A stretch of DNA of 64,000 nt from Campanula takesimana (lineage: Eukaryota; Streptophyta; Magnoliopsida; Asterales; Campanulaceae). Position 1 is the stretch's first letter. Every line of letters starts with the position of its first letter. The notes below the pieces were generated by a model that saw only the letters and a list, made by a program, of their open reading frames with translations, was not told the origin of the DNA and did not search any database. The position numbers and the translations under genes are program-made. Location of the stretch: positions 62,001 through 126,000 of the forward strand of contig JAOWBW010000146.1 in NCBI GenBank assembly GCA_026119855.1. Direction: 5' to 3'. Positions 43,828 to 55,159 of the stretch are shown piece by piece.

Positions 43828-44789
43828 GCGGTTCCATCAAACTTGTCTATTTCTGGCATTTTGAATTTATGAGGTAGGGGGACAATTTTATCGGGGTCGG
43901 TAATTCCCAAAGAGGATTTCTTTTCATTCATCCCTTCAAACTTTTCCTCCATTTGTTTCAATTTCTCTATCAACCATCCCATTTGAGGATCCACATGTGG
44001 GCTTGAATTGGTTGACCCCACAGCTTGGCTTATCGCCGGAACTACGTTTGGAGGCACAGTGGTGGACGGAATCACGGGAGGAGAGTTTTGCGGTGGTACG
44101 TAGGTGTAGACATACCCATGTCCCGGATTGCTTGTAGGGATATATGGTGGAATGGTATCGGGGACTTGTGCAATCGGGGTATAGAACGGGTAGGGTGCTC
44201 CTTGGGACCCAATGGCCAAGGCCGGAGGTGGCAAACCGATGGTGGCCGAAGCAAAGGGTGCTTGCGTTGTCGGTATCGGATTATATGGGGCGAACCCAGG
44301 CGGATATTAAGGGAAGTTATTTTGAGGAGCGAACGGAGTTCGAGTGATGGGAATGTTCTAAAATGTGGGATGAGAAGCCCCAGCATTAGGGTAAGTTTAG
44401 GGTGGTGGGACCCGGTTGTAATTTTGAGGTTGCATACCTTCGACATCCTCTTCCTCGGTCATCTCCACCAAAGACCCATTGTTTTCAAATATGATGGCTA
44501 TCACCTTTTGTCTTAGGGCTTCCACTACCCTACTTTGCATTTCTTCTTGGTGTCTGCAGACATTCTCTTCCCGGGCCCTGGCGGCCTCTAAAGCTTGTAC
44601 CAACTCTTCTCGGGTAAGACCATTTGGATCCACTGCATTATCACCCCCACTACTACTTCCCGCGGGGCTAGTCATTCTGAGAAGTCTAACCGAAGATGCT
44701 GACGAACTGTCGGACTCGGCACTGATCAAACGATGACCCGGAACTCTTATCCACTTCTTACGAGCTACGGAGGAGAAGGGGGGGTTCAT
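43764..44789 (-). pseudogene. Gag of element D with central deletion
   Basis: The N-terminal part (44397-44789) carries a helix-rich stretch, REELVQALEAARAREENVC and MQSRVVEALRQKV. The next part (43764-44234) is P-rich and ends LPHKFKMPEIDKFDGTACP, the start of the Gag core. The sequence then passes directly into the pre-protease region, so most of the Gag core and its zinc-like motif are missing. Frame breaks lie near 44240-44400. No particle could be made from this copy. Confidence 0.72.
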
Positions 44790-46324
44790 TCAGACTCGGG
44801 TATTAACTTGGGCTAGTGTTTGGGCAAAAGGCTTAGGCTCATGCAACATGAAAGATTATTTTCTTTTATTGTTCCTATTTACTTAAAACATTTTATTCCT
44901 AAATGGTTGGAAAAGATTTCTCTTCTTTTTCGCAACTAATCTAAAACCTGGATCAGTGGAGGCCATCACTACGTCTATAAGCCCCTCGTTTTTCACCTGT
45001 ATTCCACACCCCCAAGGACGGACCATCCCGGGCGAGGGTCCTATAGGGCACGTGGCTTCCACCGACCAAAAGAACCATTCCTAAGGTCTAGTGAACCATA
45101 AAGCTTTAAGGCATAAGCCAATCTTATTATAATTAAGCTTCGGTTAAGGTCACGATTAACTTAATGCCTTAACGAAATTTTGGCATGGCCTCACTTGCGT
45201 GAGGGATGTTGGACCTTGACTTTCGGCTTAAGGATAATTTGGATGGGTTAAGCATTAAGGCTTAATGAAACGGTGTCATCCCATATTTAACATATGACCT
45301 TGGTTAATTATGGTCAGAATTAACGCATAAGTCAAAGACCGGGTCAAAGATGACCTTGATTAAACTTATTTTCACAAGGGGTCTTAGATTTAGGCGTTAA
45401 TTTGGCTATAATTAACCTCGGGCACATATTAAGGATAAGATGACTTGAGCTAGACCAAAAACTAACCATATTCACGGTATTTGTGTGTCACGGACATGTG
45501 TGGTTGACTCGTCTCGGTTGGGGAGGTGGAACGAACCCGTACACACGAGAAGGGCACAAGAGCACCAATCAAGTTGTATCTGGAATCCATTCTAGGTTTG
45601 AGGGTTATTGAGACGTGCACAAGGTCGAGTGCGCTTAGTGTGAAGTCTCCTATGTTCTTTTTTGAGTTAAAATAGGAATTTTTGATTCATTTTAATATCA
45701 TGAACAAGAATAAGCAAGATATGAACAAGTAATGAACAAGTAATTTGCACAAGTAACAAACAAGCATATGAACAAGTAAATATATATTTTTTTTGAAAAT
45801 CAAACTTTATACATGAAAATCATGCACAATCAAAGGTTTTGAAAACCAAAATTTTATGAGAAGAACAAGGTTCTTTAAAAATCAATTTCCACAAAAAGAT
45901 TGTGCACAAACAAGGGTTTTAGAAACCAAAAATTTATGAAAAGGGGTATGCACAATAAGGCTTTGAAATCCAAAATTTTATGTCAAAAATCTGTGCATAA
46001 CCAAGGCTTTGAAAAACCAATTTGGCTAAGAAAATAAAGGCTTATGTGCACAAGTAGAGGTTGTAAATTTGGAATCTGGACAAGCAGAAGCAAGGGGACC
46101 ATCAGAATTTTCTACCCTGCAAGAAATGTCAAATTTAAAACATTCTGTGGGCCCAGCCAAACCATCCGTACGGTGGTCCATTATTTTTTGCACTTTTCCA
46201 GTTTCCGATCCATCTAGCCCCATTTTATGGTGTTCTCAGAACAGTCTCATTTTCAGAAATCAAAAAAGAAACATAAAACACACAAAATATGCACATAAAG
46301 TCAACGAACGGGGAAGGGAGTTTA
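44790..46324 (-). other. 5' leader of element D, main part
   Basis: Untranslated leader between gag and the insertion point of element E, continued at 59734-59791. It has imperfect repeats of about 60 bp around GGTTTTGAAAACCAAAATTT and TGTGCACAA at about 45820-46040. One CCATCCGTACGG copy lies at 46162-46173. No gene seen. Confidence 0.55.
46320..46324. other. Target-site duplication GTTTA, left copy of element E
   Basis: The right copy at 59734-59738 is GTTTG, one mismatch. It is supported by sharp LTR ends on both sides. Confidence 0.75.
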
Positions 46325-46579
46325 TGTTGGGTATGCATATTATAAACAACTCCTATTACCTAGATTTAATTGATCCCATAACCTTATTTTACTTTTATGG
46401 ACTTTAGGTTTTATTGTAAGAAGTTTTATAATTTCATTAGTTAAGTCAATTTTTAGTTTAATTAGGCTTAGAAGATCAGCCCTTCAAATTTTGAAAAAAT
46501 GCTGCTGCTGCTGATGTTGTGAAAAAGATAAGTCTGCCTACCTCAATCATGCTGCTGCTGATTGTGCTGCTGCTTGAAG

Positions 46580-46688
46580 CGACCTCATATCTAAGCGACC
46601 GCATGGTTTAAGGCTACCGTATACTCCATGTCGCTGCAAGAATATAGCGACCGCACATTCTTGGCTACCGCAAGACTAACTACCGCAC
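46580..46688 (+). repeat. ~17-bp ACCGCA array in LTR of E
   Basis: ACC of each copy (GACCTCA, GACCGCA, TACCGTA, a decayed GCTGCA, GACCGCA, TACCGCA, TACCGCA) starts at 46582, 46598, 46616, 46633, 46650, 46667 and 46682, giving a spacing of 15-18 bp. The 3' LTR has one 16-bp unit fewer. Confidence 0.85.
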
Positions 46689-46907
46689 AACCAGTTCAAG
46701 ACCAACAGAAAAGACAAGTTTGATTCAGAACGTTGCAAAATTCAAATTTGAATTTGGTCATTATGTCTGGTAAAAGATAGTACATCTTGACCACTAACTT
46801 CTGCAACTACAAGACGACAAATAAATGAGCTCCAATCAGAATGCTCCAGCTCATCATCTTCCAAACTTGTCCTCCAAGAATTCAAACAGCTACCTCTCTC
46901 ACAAGGC

Positions 46908-46915
46908 TATAAATA
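46908..46915 (+). promoter_or_regulatory. TATA box in LTR of E
   Basis: GGCTATAAATAGG context, about 220 bp after the motif array. It is conserved in the 3' LTR. Confidence 0.65.
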
Positions 46916-47954
46916 GGCCTTTCTTTCTTCATTGAAAGTGTGATGAGATTTAAAGAGTGAAATTGATGTTGAAATACATGGTGATTGAAGATCATACTCA
47001 AGATTTCCAGAATCATTTGAATCTTCAAACATTCGCCTTTAAACCTTCAAAGATCTCCAGCAACCTTCAAGCAAATCAAATCTCAAGCCCAGCAACACTT
47101 AAAGATTCATCAGGCTCTCAATCATATAAATTACATAGAGCTCTTGATTCTTTACACACACACACCCCTATTGATCAATCACATAGATTGCATCATTAGG
47201 GATACACAGGTCTAAGTCTAGGATTTGTTGTTCATAGAAAGTAGGTGTTGATTCAATACTTCATCGTTGTAATCTGTACTCAAGAGGATCAATATATCCT
47301 CCATTCAAAATCCAAGACTGACCATCTTGGTAAAGGACATAGATCTTTTAACAGATCGAACCTTTTCAAATCATTGTGTCATTTACATTCTGCAAATTTA
47401 CTTTCAGCTATTGTTCTTATTGTTCATATTAATTTTGTTTGTCGTTTAGTGATTTGATCTTTACAGATATTCAAAATATTGTGAATTGTGTTTGTTGATT
47501 GCCTACTGCCTTAGTTATTACTTCTGACTACTTATCTATTTGCCAAAATACTCAGACACAAACTTTCTTTTTCAACCTACCTTGTCTGTTCTCTTTGCCG
47601 ACCACGGATTGCTTACCACAATCTTGCTGACCACAAGTTTCTTACCGCATACTGAACCTTCTGATTATTCATTTTCACCTTCTAAGTTGCCGCAATATTG
47701 CTTGCCGCAATATTGCCTGCCGCACTTTTGCCTACCTAATCGTTTTAACCTCAAAACCAACTCTACCTCGTTTTTATCGAAAACTTCCACTGTGCATTTT
47801 ACTATTGAATTAGTGGTTTTTACTTGACCGCAAAATTCAAAAAGTAAGCATAAGGTTAAATTTTGAAAAAGGGTTGATAATTTTAAATAAGCTATTCACC
47901 CCCCCCCCCTCTAGCCTCTTTTCATACCCTTGTTGTGTCTTTGGGACCAACAAG

Positions 47955-47967
47955 TGGTATCATAGCT
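47955..47967 (+). other. Primer binding site of element E
   Basis: TGGTATCATAGCT, two bases after the LTR. This is the initiator tRNA-Met site with one change (T for G in CAGAGC). Confidence 0.8.
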
Positions 47968-48024
47968 AACACCTTCATAAACCTTTTTATTTTTCAAGCT
48001 TAACAGCTTGGGTACCAATTCAAC

Positions 48025-50339
48025 ATGGCAAGTCAGAAAGCTATGGCAACGGTTAACTACACTCATGTTCTAATGTTTGATGAAGACAACTTTGACCTAT
48101 GGAAACACAACATTCTAACACACTTCTATTCCATGGACGAGCAACTTGGTGATTATCTTACCATTGGACCATACTTCCCAATGAAAGCTAATCCGAATCC
48201 AAAAACCAATGCCAACACACCGTCAATCAAGAAACCAAAAGCTGAATGGACCGATGAAGAGAAAAGATTGGTTGGAATGGATGTGAAAGCAAAAATTATA
48301 CTCTTAAGTACTTTGAGTACGTCTTAGTGTCGACAGATCATAGAATGTGCAACAGCTAAAGATCTTTGGGATGCAATTGAAGATTACATCAAAGGAGATC
48401 AAGCTTGCAAAGAGAGCAAAAAGTTTGCTATTCAAAGAAGATTCAACAAATTTGCTAAGATCCCCGGTGAATCACTTACAGCCACTTATGACCGCTACTG
48501 TGAAATCGTGAGTACTTACACCGCACTTGGAAAGAAGCTTACCAAAAAAGAAATCAATGTGAATTTCTTAGCCGCTCTTGGATCTCAATATCTTCACAAA
48601 GGAAACACTCTTGAAGATACCAAGCTTCTAGATGATATGTCACTCAGAAGCCTCTATGCCAACCTCAAAGTCTTTGATATCAATCTTCACAACATTGAAG
48701 AAATGGAAGGAAAATAAAGAACTTATCGTTGGTTGCTCAAAAGGAAGAAGTGATCAAGGAAGCAGATCCAAAAATCTTCACATCAAAATTACTTGATATG
48801 GATGATGATGATTTTTCTATGTTCGTGAAAAGATTCCAAAAATTCAGAAAATTAGCAAGACCCGGATCGTCAAGAAAAGCTCCAGCAAGGTTTTCAAGAA
48901 GCAGCTCTACAAAGAAGAAAGATAACTTCAACTTCTTTAAGAAGAAAGAAGATCTTGTATGTTTTAATTGCAGGAAACCCAGTCATTTCGCATCAGAATG
49001 CCCAATTCCCAAATTTGAGTACATGAAGAAGAAAAGCAACTTCACTCCAAGGTATTCGAAGCAAAAGGGAATGGTTGCTGAAGAAGACTCTACCACAAAA
49101 GAGTTAGCTACCTGGATAGAGTCAGATTCTGATGAAAGCGATGAGGATTCTAAAGAAGGTCACATTTATTTGGTCGTTCATTCCGATGAGGAGGATGATC
49201 ATAAAAATTAATTCTCACCAAATGCAAAACCTAAACGGATAAGTTATACAGCTGATGAACTTGCTAAAAAGGGATTCCTAACTCCAGTTCAAAAGAATGG
49301 TGATCTTCTATTTTCTAGATGTGATGTAAGTGCAGCAAAGAAGGCTCTACATAATCCCAAAGCGAAGGAAGCCCTACCTACCACTCCTCAAGTCAAGTTT
49401 GATATTTCCCCCGATGAACAAGAAAAGATGTTTATGAAAGCTGAACAGGTAATTAGTAAGTTTAATGGCATGAAGTAAGCTTTAGTACTTTCAACTGAAG
49501 AGATTTCCTAGCTTAAGATGGAGAAAACTCTACTAAGATCTGAACTCACCCTCCTTAAGGAGAAGATCAAGAGCATGACTCCTCTTACTGATCGAACCCA
49601 TTTCTTAGAAGAACAAAATGCCATATTTAAAGTTAAAAACGAAGAATTAGTTGCTGAGATAAATGACCTTAAACGGATCGCTAATGAGTGGACCAATTCT
49701 CGTGTCACTATGGAACAAATATTAGAATCCCAAAAGTCTAGTGGTGATAAAGAAGGCTTGGGATTTCAAACTAGTGACAACTTTAAATGTGCATCTTGTT
49801 ATGAAAGAGATGAGAAATTTACCCAGCAAACTTTGGAAGGGTCGAGGGCTAACCATCATGTGTCAAAGGGTGAAGGACAAGAACCAAAGAAGAAACTAGC
49901 GTTCAACTATTTCTACCCTAAGAAACAGACTGGTTAGGTACTTAAGTTGAAAGGAATTGCCATGGATGAGCCTACTGCTGGAGCAAGCTCCAGCAAGGTA
50001 TTTGAGTCTCCCTACCGTATGAACTTGCCACAAGGTCAAGCGACCGCACCTAGGAAGTTAGCGACCGCATCTTGGAAGCCAGCGACCGTATATGGTGGTA
50101 AGGCAGCAAAGTTCAAGAGGATGAACTATGTAAGGGAGACCTTATCCATACCAGTAAACGATGTTGTGCTCAAAACTTCAACGAAGTTTGTTAACCCTCA
50201 GTTGGGTGGCTTCCACCATTGTTCTGTGTGTGATGATTATGGTCACAAGGCTTCTGAATGTCTTTTAAGATTCACACCATATCCCAGAAGGCTTAAACCC
50301 CCTTTTGTGAGGCAAGTGTGGGTTGTCAAAAGCTGCTAA
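48025..50339 (+). pseudogene. Gag of element E (UBN2-type) with stops
   Basis: The start ATG of MASQKAMATVNYTHVLMF lies 58 bp after the PBS. The copia Gag core is seen in FDLWKHNILTHFYSMDEQL, ATAKDLWDAIEDYIKGD and FAKIPGESLTATYDRYCEI. TAG at 48325-48327 interrupts it, and a frame change at about 48715 leads into a part with the zinc knuckle CFNCRKPSHFASEC (C-X2-C-X4-H-X4-C). An acidic stretch, then a coiled-coil-like part (LRSELTLLKEKIKSM, FKVKNEELVAEINDLKRI) and a second Cys/His motif CSVCDDYGHKASEC follow in the same frame with stops at 49209, near 49477, near 49508 and at 49935. Near 50041-50100 the frame encodes three heptads ATAPRKL, ATASWKP and ATVYGGK that coincide with GCGACCGCA repeats. 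Gag would build the particle. Confidence 0.82.
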
Positions 50340-50406
50340 ACTTTAGGACCCAAAATAATAAAGGGGAACTCGATCTTAAATGTTTATTTTGTAGGTCCTC
50401 TGCCTC

Positions 50407-51524
50407 ATGGCTGGTCACTCCAATGAAGCTACAAGTTTATGGTATCTAGACAGTGGATGCTCAAGGCATATGACTGGAGATATCAACCTATTGGAAAGTG
50501 TCCGTGATGAAAAAGTTTCAGCAGTTACTTTTGGAGACAACAGCAAAGGAAAGACCATCGGATATGGAGTCATCAGAAAAGGAAAAACAACAATTTCAAG
50601 ATGTATCTCTAGTTACTGGTCTGAAACACAATCTTCTCTCAATCTCACAATTTTGCAACAAAGTATTGCAATTACACTTCACTTCAACTTATTGTCTTAT
50701 CAAGGATGGAAACTCCGGCGTCACTTTGCTCAAAGGGATTTGTAAGAAAAATGTTTACATTGTTGTTTTCAATTCCTCTTGTATTTTTTCTAATCTCTGT
50801 TTTGTAGCAAATAATATTAGTGAAAATAGTTGGCTATGGCATAAACGACTAAGTCACTTGAACTTCAAGTATCTCTACAAGATTGGTAGAGAAAATCTAG
50901 TTCGTGGTCTACCGAAGGTAGCTGATCACCACGATGAAAAGTGCTCAGCTTGTCAACTAGGCAAACAACCAAAAGCATCTTTCTCCAGCATGACCACTCC
51001 TTCAACTTCAAGATATTTGCAGCTACTTCATATGGATTTATTTAGACCTGTCACTACCGCAAGTATTGGAGGAAATAGATATACATTAGTTGTGGTAGAC
51101 GATTATTCAAGATACATGTGGGTCGAAATGATGAACTCCAAAGGCGATTGTTATGACATTTTGACCGCGCTCTTTAGACAGCTCCAAACCCAAAAAGAAG
51201 ACGACATCGTCAGTATTCGATCCGAAAACAAAACAGAATTCAAGAATAAAGGCATCGCTAAATACTATGATGACCATGGTATTGACCACAATTTCTCAGC
51301 TGCCACAACAGAATGGTGTAGTGGAAAGGAAGAACAGAATGTTGATAGAGGCAGGAAAAGCGATGATCGGTGAAGCAAAGCTACCTCAATATTTTTGGGC
51401 TGAAGCTATCAACACAGCTTGCTTCACTCAAAATAGATCTCTTATCAACAAGACCTACAACAAAACTCCTTATGAACTTTGGAGAGGAAGAAACCCCAAT
51501 ATTGCGTACTTCAAGATTTTTTGA
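50407..51524 (+). pseudogene. Protease and integrase of element E, broken
   Basis: The protease active site LWYLDSGCSRHMTG is at 50437-50478. A frame change follows, then the GAG-pre-integrase zinc region WLWHKRLSHLNFKYL...CSACQLGKQ, and integrase LLHMDLFRPVT (first catalytic Asp). In the second catalytic phrase, IRSENKTEF, the usual Asp is Glu. The third, PQQNGVVERKNRML, is in another frame (51267-51524), followed by YFWAEAINTACF and TPYELWRGRNPNI. Three frames are involved, so no complete enzyme can be made. Confidence 0.85.
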
Positions 51525-52225
51525 TGCAAATGCTACATTTTCTACAACGGTAAAGAACATCGAGGTAAATTTGCTCCTAAGGCTGATGAAGGTATATTTG
51601 TTGGGTATGCTAAACACTCAAAATATTTTCGTGTATTTAATAAAACCACCCTTAAGATAGTAGAATCTGTCCATGTTATCTTTGATGAACATTCTCTCCT
51701 TGAGCCACATTTGGCTCTAAATGTTGCTGATGATTTTGTTGAGCTTAATGAGACAGGTACAAGTCGACCACAAAATCAGTCAACGCAAGGAAATCCATCT
51801 ACCTCAACAGCACCTCCACCTACCTCTTATAAAGCTTCACATCAGCAGCAAATCCAAATGGAGAAAATACTGAAGCACCCATGAATATTAAAGAGCCAAT
51901 CCCTCAACTTACCTATGATTAGGATGGCACAAATGACGTACCACTAAAAGACTTACAACAACCATCAACTCAACCAGACCTACCTCATGAAGTACGCGAG
52001 GTCAGAGATCATCTAATTCAGAATATCATTGGTGACCTACATTCTGGTGTTAGAACAAGAAGATCAAATTATGATGCACTTACCGCATTCATATCTCAAG
52101 TTGAACCCAAGAAAGTTGATAAATCACTCCAAGACTCAAGTTGGGTTGTTGCTATGCAAGAAGAGCTTAACCAATTTTAAAGATGTAAAGTTTGGACCTT
52201 AGTTCCAAGGCCGAAGGATAAAGGA
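51525..52225 (+). pseudogene. Integrase C-terminus to RT linker of element E
   Basis: A decayed part with recognisable GYAKHSKYFRVFNKTTLKI and VESVHVIFDE, then a S/T/P/Q-rich linker with several stops, leading into RT at LVPRPKDKGVIGTKWVF. Confidence 0.6.
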
Positions 52226-53068
52226 GTGATTGGTACAAAGTGGGTATTTAGAAATAAGATGGATGAGAATGGAACCATCATAAGGAACAAAGCTAGGTTG
52301 GTTGCACAAGGATATAGACAAGAAGAAGGCATTGATTATGATGAAACTTTTGCTCCCGTTGCACGACTTAAAGCTATAAGAATATTTTTAGCATATGCCT
52401 CTTACAAAAGATTCAAGCTTTATCAAATGAATGTGAAGAGTGCATTTCTCAACGGCGAACTTCAAGAAACTGTTTATGTTGCTCAACCTCCCAAATTTGA
52501 AGATCTCAAATTTCCACATCATGTCTATAAACTTCAAAAGGCTTTGTATGGACTCAAACAAGCTCCACATGCATGGTATGATACTCTATATAAATTTCTT
52601 CTAGAGAAAGGTTTTAAGCGTGGTAAGATCGACACAACTTTATTTATTGCTAAATATCATGATCACACTTTACTTGTTCAAATATATGTCAATGATATTA
52701 TTTTTTTTTCTACTAATGAATTGTTATGTAAGCGATTTGAGAAGCTAATAAAAAGCAAATTTGAGATAAGCATGATGGGAGAATTAACATTCTTCCTTGG
52801 GCTACAAATTAAACAATGTGCTGAAGGTATCTTCCTTAACCAAGCAAAGTACACAAAAAATCTCATAAAGAAATTTGGACTTGACAATGCAAAGGCATAC
52901 GACATTCCTATGGCTGCTGGTAACAAGCTAGATAAAGACTTGAAAGGTAAGAAGGTTGATCAAACCTTGTACCGAGGTATGATTGGCTCTCTTCTCTACT
53001 TAACTGCTAGTAGGCCAGATATCATGTTTAGTGTTTGCGTTTGTGCTCGCTATCAAGCAGATCCTTGA
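52226..53068 (+). pseudogene. Copia reverse transcriptase of element E, inactive
   Basis: One open frame of 280 codons beginning GTKWVFRNKMDENG and ending at a TGA after ARYQADP. Landmarks: NKARLVAQGYRQEEGIDYDE, TFAPVARLKAIRIFLA, LYGLKQAPHAWYD, MMGELTFFLGLQI and RGMIGSLLYLTASRPDI. Two catalytic Asp residues are Asn: QMNVKSAFLNG (normally QMDVKSAFLNG) and YVNDI (normally YVDDI). Both are single G-to-A changes. The enzyme therefore lacks two of its three metal-binding carboxylates. Confidence 0.88.
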
Positions 53069-53626
53069 GAAGCACATTTTATTGCTGTAAAACGTATTAT
53101 TCGATATTTATCTGGGACTATTAACCTTGGACTTTAATATTCCAAAGATTCGAATTTTGATCTTATAGGTTACTCAGATCCAGACTATGCAACATGTACC
53201 ATTGATAAGAAAAGCATAAGTGGGACTTGTCATTTTCTTAGAAATCGACTCGTTTCATAGGCAAGCAAGAAACAAGCCTCAGTCTCCGTATCTACCACAG
53301 AAGATGAATATATAGCTGCTGGAAGCTGCTGCTGCCAAGTGCTTTGGATGAAACAACAATTGGTCGACTATGGAATCAAAGAAGAAAATTGTCCAATCTA
53401 TTATGACAATACATCTACCATTGTTGTGTCCAACAACCCTGTCATGCATTTAAAGACCAAACACATTGATATCAAATACCATTTTCTCAAGGATCATGTG
53501 GAAAAAGGTAACATTCATCTAGAGTATGTGAGTACTGACAATCAAATTGCAGACATTCTCACCAAGGCTCTGGATTCCAAGAGATTTAGGTTTCTCAGAG
53601 GAGAAATGGGTATGCTAGAACTTTAA
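53069..53626 (+). pseudogene. Copia RNase H of element E
   Basis: Same reading frame as the RT up to stops (near 53069, 53136 and 53258). GYSDPDYATC, VSVSTTEDEYIAAG, CPIYYDNTSTIVVSNNPV, KTKHIDIKYHFLKDHVEKG and NQIADILTKALDSKRF give the complete copia RNase H and pol C-terminus, which ends at LRGEMGMLEL. It would degrade RNA in hybrids. Confidence 0.82.
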
Positions 53627-54400
53627 ACTTGTCCTTATGATTTTTGTACTGATGTTTTGGTCTCTCTAAGTTCTTCAAATAAGTAGGTACCTAGTATACG
53701 GAAACTCTATCAACCGCATACTACAATCAACCGCTTAGTGTCGACCGCACAACTCAGTGCTACCACATTCATGCCTACCGCATGATATACTGACCGCATG
53801 GGAAAATGAAGACGTGTTCATTGCTTTGGAGAAGCATTACGATTTTTTTGACCGCATTAGTTACGGTTAAGTTTACAAACCGATGACCGCATTTAATACG
53901 GTTTCCTTTACTCTTCTCGACCGCAATCTACGATAACCACACTCCACCACTTAACGCACCATTGGATTCTAGGTAAGTATTCTAACCTTAGAGATATTTA
54001 GGAGTTGTGATGATTTGACTTCAAGGGTATTAAGGTAACTTTCATTTTTCCCTCGCTTTTATTTAATTCAAATCATTATTATATTATTGCTCCGCCGTCA
54101 TTGGTTATCACTTAGAGACGAAAGGACTCTTTTCTGTCATATCAGATTTGCAGAGAAAACCTCCCACTTTTCCAACTCTCCATTTCCCATAACCGCCCAT
54201 ATACCCCCTTCCCACCTTCTCACTCTCCACTTTCTCTACCCCAATCTCTCTCTACAGTCTCTCTCTCTAAGCATTATCTCTCTACTTTCTACACTTCCTT
54301 GTCCGATTCTCTCCATCTCTCTATATAAATACATGTCACCAATAGATAAATCATCTAAAAATCATCCTCTATCATTCCCTCATCTAAGAAACTCCATATG
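53627..54400 (+). promoter_or_regulatory. Promoter-like region upstream of the extra ORF in E
   Basis: 53700-53960 holds many ACCGCA motifs 15-30 bp apart. 54175-54320 is pyrimidine-rich (CTCTCTCT runs), like plant Y-patches, and leads to TATATAAATA at 54323-54332. A splice-donor-like AGGTAAGTAT is at 53971-53980 and another GT in ATGGTATGAT at 54401. This looks like a core promoter for a separate transcript. Confidence 0.45.
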
Positions 54401-55129
54401 GTATGATTTCTGACCTTAATCTCTCTATAGTTGTTGAATTTCGAATTTTTTTGTTCTTGGTGGGTTTATTAAAACCTTTCATATTCTTCTTACATTCTTG
54501 ATTATGATGATTCCTATGCTTAAGATATTGATTGATTCATGTAATAGTTCCTATTTCGACATCTCATTGTTTGTTCTATCTTGTCTACATGGATGAATTT
54601 GAGTTTTTACCAACTGGGTTTATTGAAACTTTCGCCCCCCCCCCCATTTCTGTTTTTCTTCGATTTCTAACTTTTTGGTTAATTGTTTCTTGAAATTGAA
54701 GTGCTTTTCATGCTTAATCGGGTTTTTTGATGCTAGAAATACAATTTTCGTTCGTTTTTTGGTACTTTTGGTATATTTGGGTTTGTGTGTTCTTCGTGTT
54801 CACGTTTGTGTTCTTGGTGTTCTTGAGATTTCACTTTTTGATCCATTTCCTTTGGTACACACACTCAAAAGGTGTTTGTGTGTGTTTTGATTCTTATTTC
54901 TATACTCCGCTTATATTTCGTAGTTTATGAAAAAATTTTGTTCTCAAGTGTGTCGACCGCATATATCTATCCTTACCACTTGCTTTCCTTACCGCATATA
55001 TCTTTCCTTACCGTGTGTCCCTTATCGTAACTCCCTACCGTTAGTGTCCTGCCGTTGGTCACTTGCCGCACCATCAAGCAAGTGACCGCACAATTTTTTT
55101 TCTAACTTCTCAAGTTTTTTTTTCTTCAG
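54401..55129 (+). other. Candidate leader intron before the extra ORF in E
   Basis: Starts with GTATGAT, is T-rich throughout and ends TTTTTTTTTCTTCAG at 55129, 31 bp before the ATG at 55160. An alternative donor is AG/GTAAGTAT at 53973. ACCGCA motifs recur at about 54955-55090. It contains no gene. Confidence 0.4.
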
Positions 55130-55159
55130 GATACTAATCATTTTCTACCGGGTCTTCTA

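Larger units (their letters stand above)
46325..47952 (+). repeat. 5' LTR of element E
   Basis: TATA box at 46908-46915, a seven-copy motif array at 46580-46688, a GCT microsatellite at about 46500-46575 and further CCGCA copies at about 47640-47720. An 80-residue open frame at 46957-47199 recurs in the 3' LTR but lacks gene support. Confidence 0.93.

Noticed and set aside
46957..47199. 80-codon frame in the LTR of E, also at 58760-58996
   Set aside because: Present in both LTRs by duplication and located in the transcript leader; no domain. A short upstream ORF cannot be excluded.
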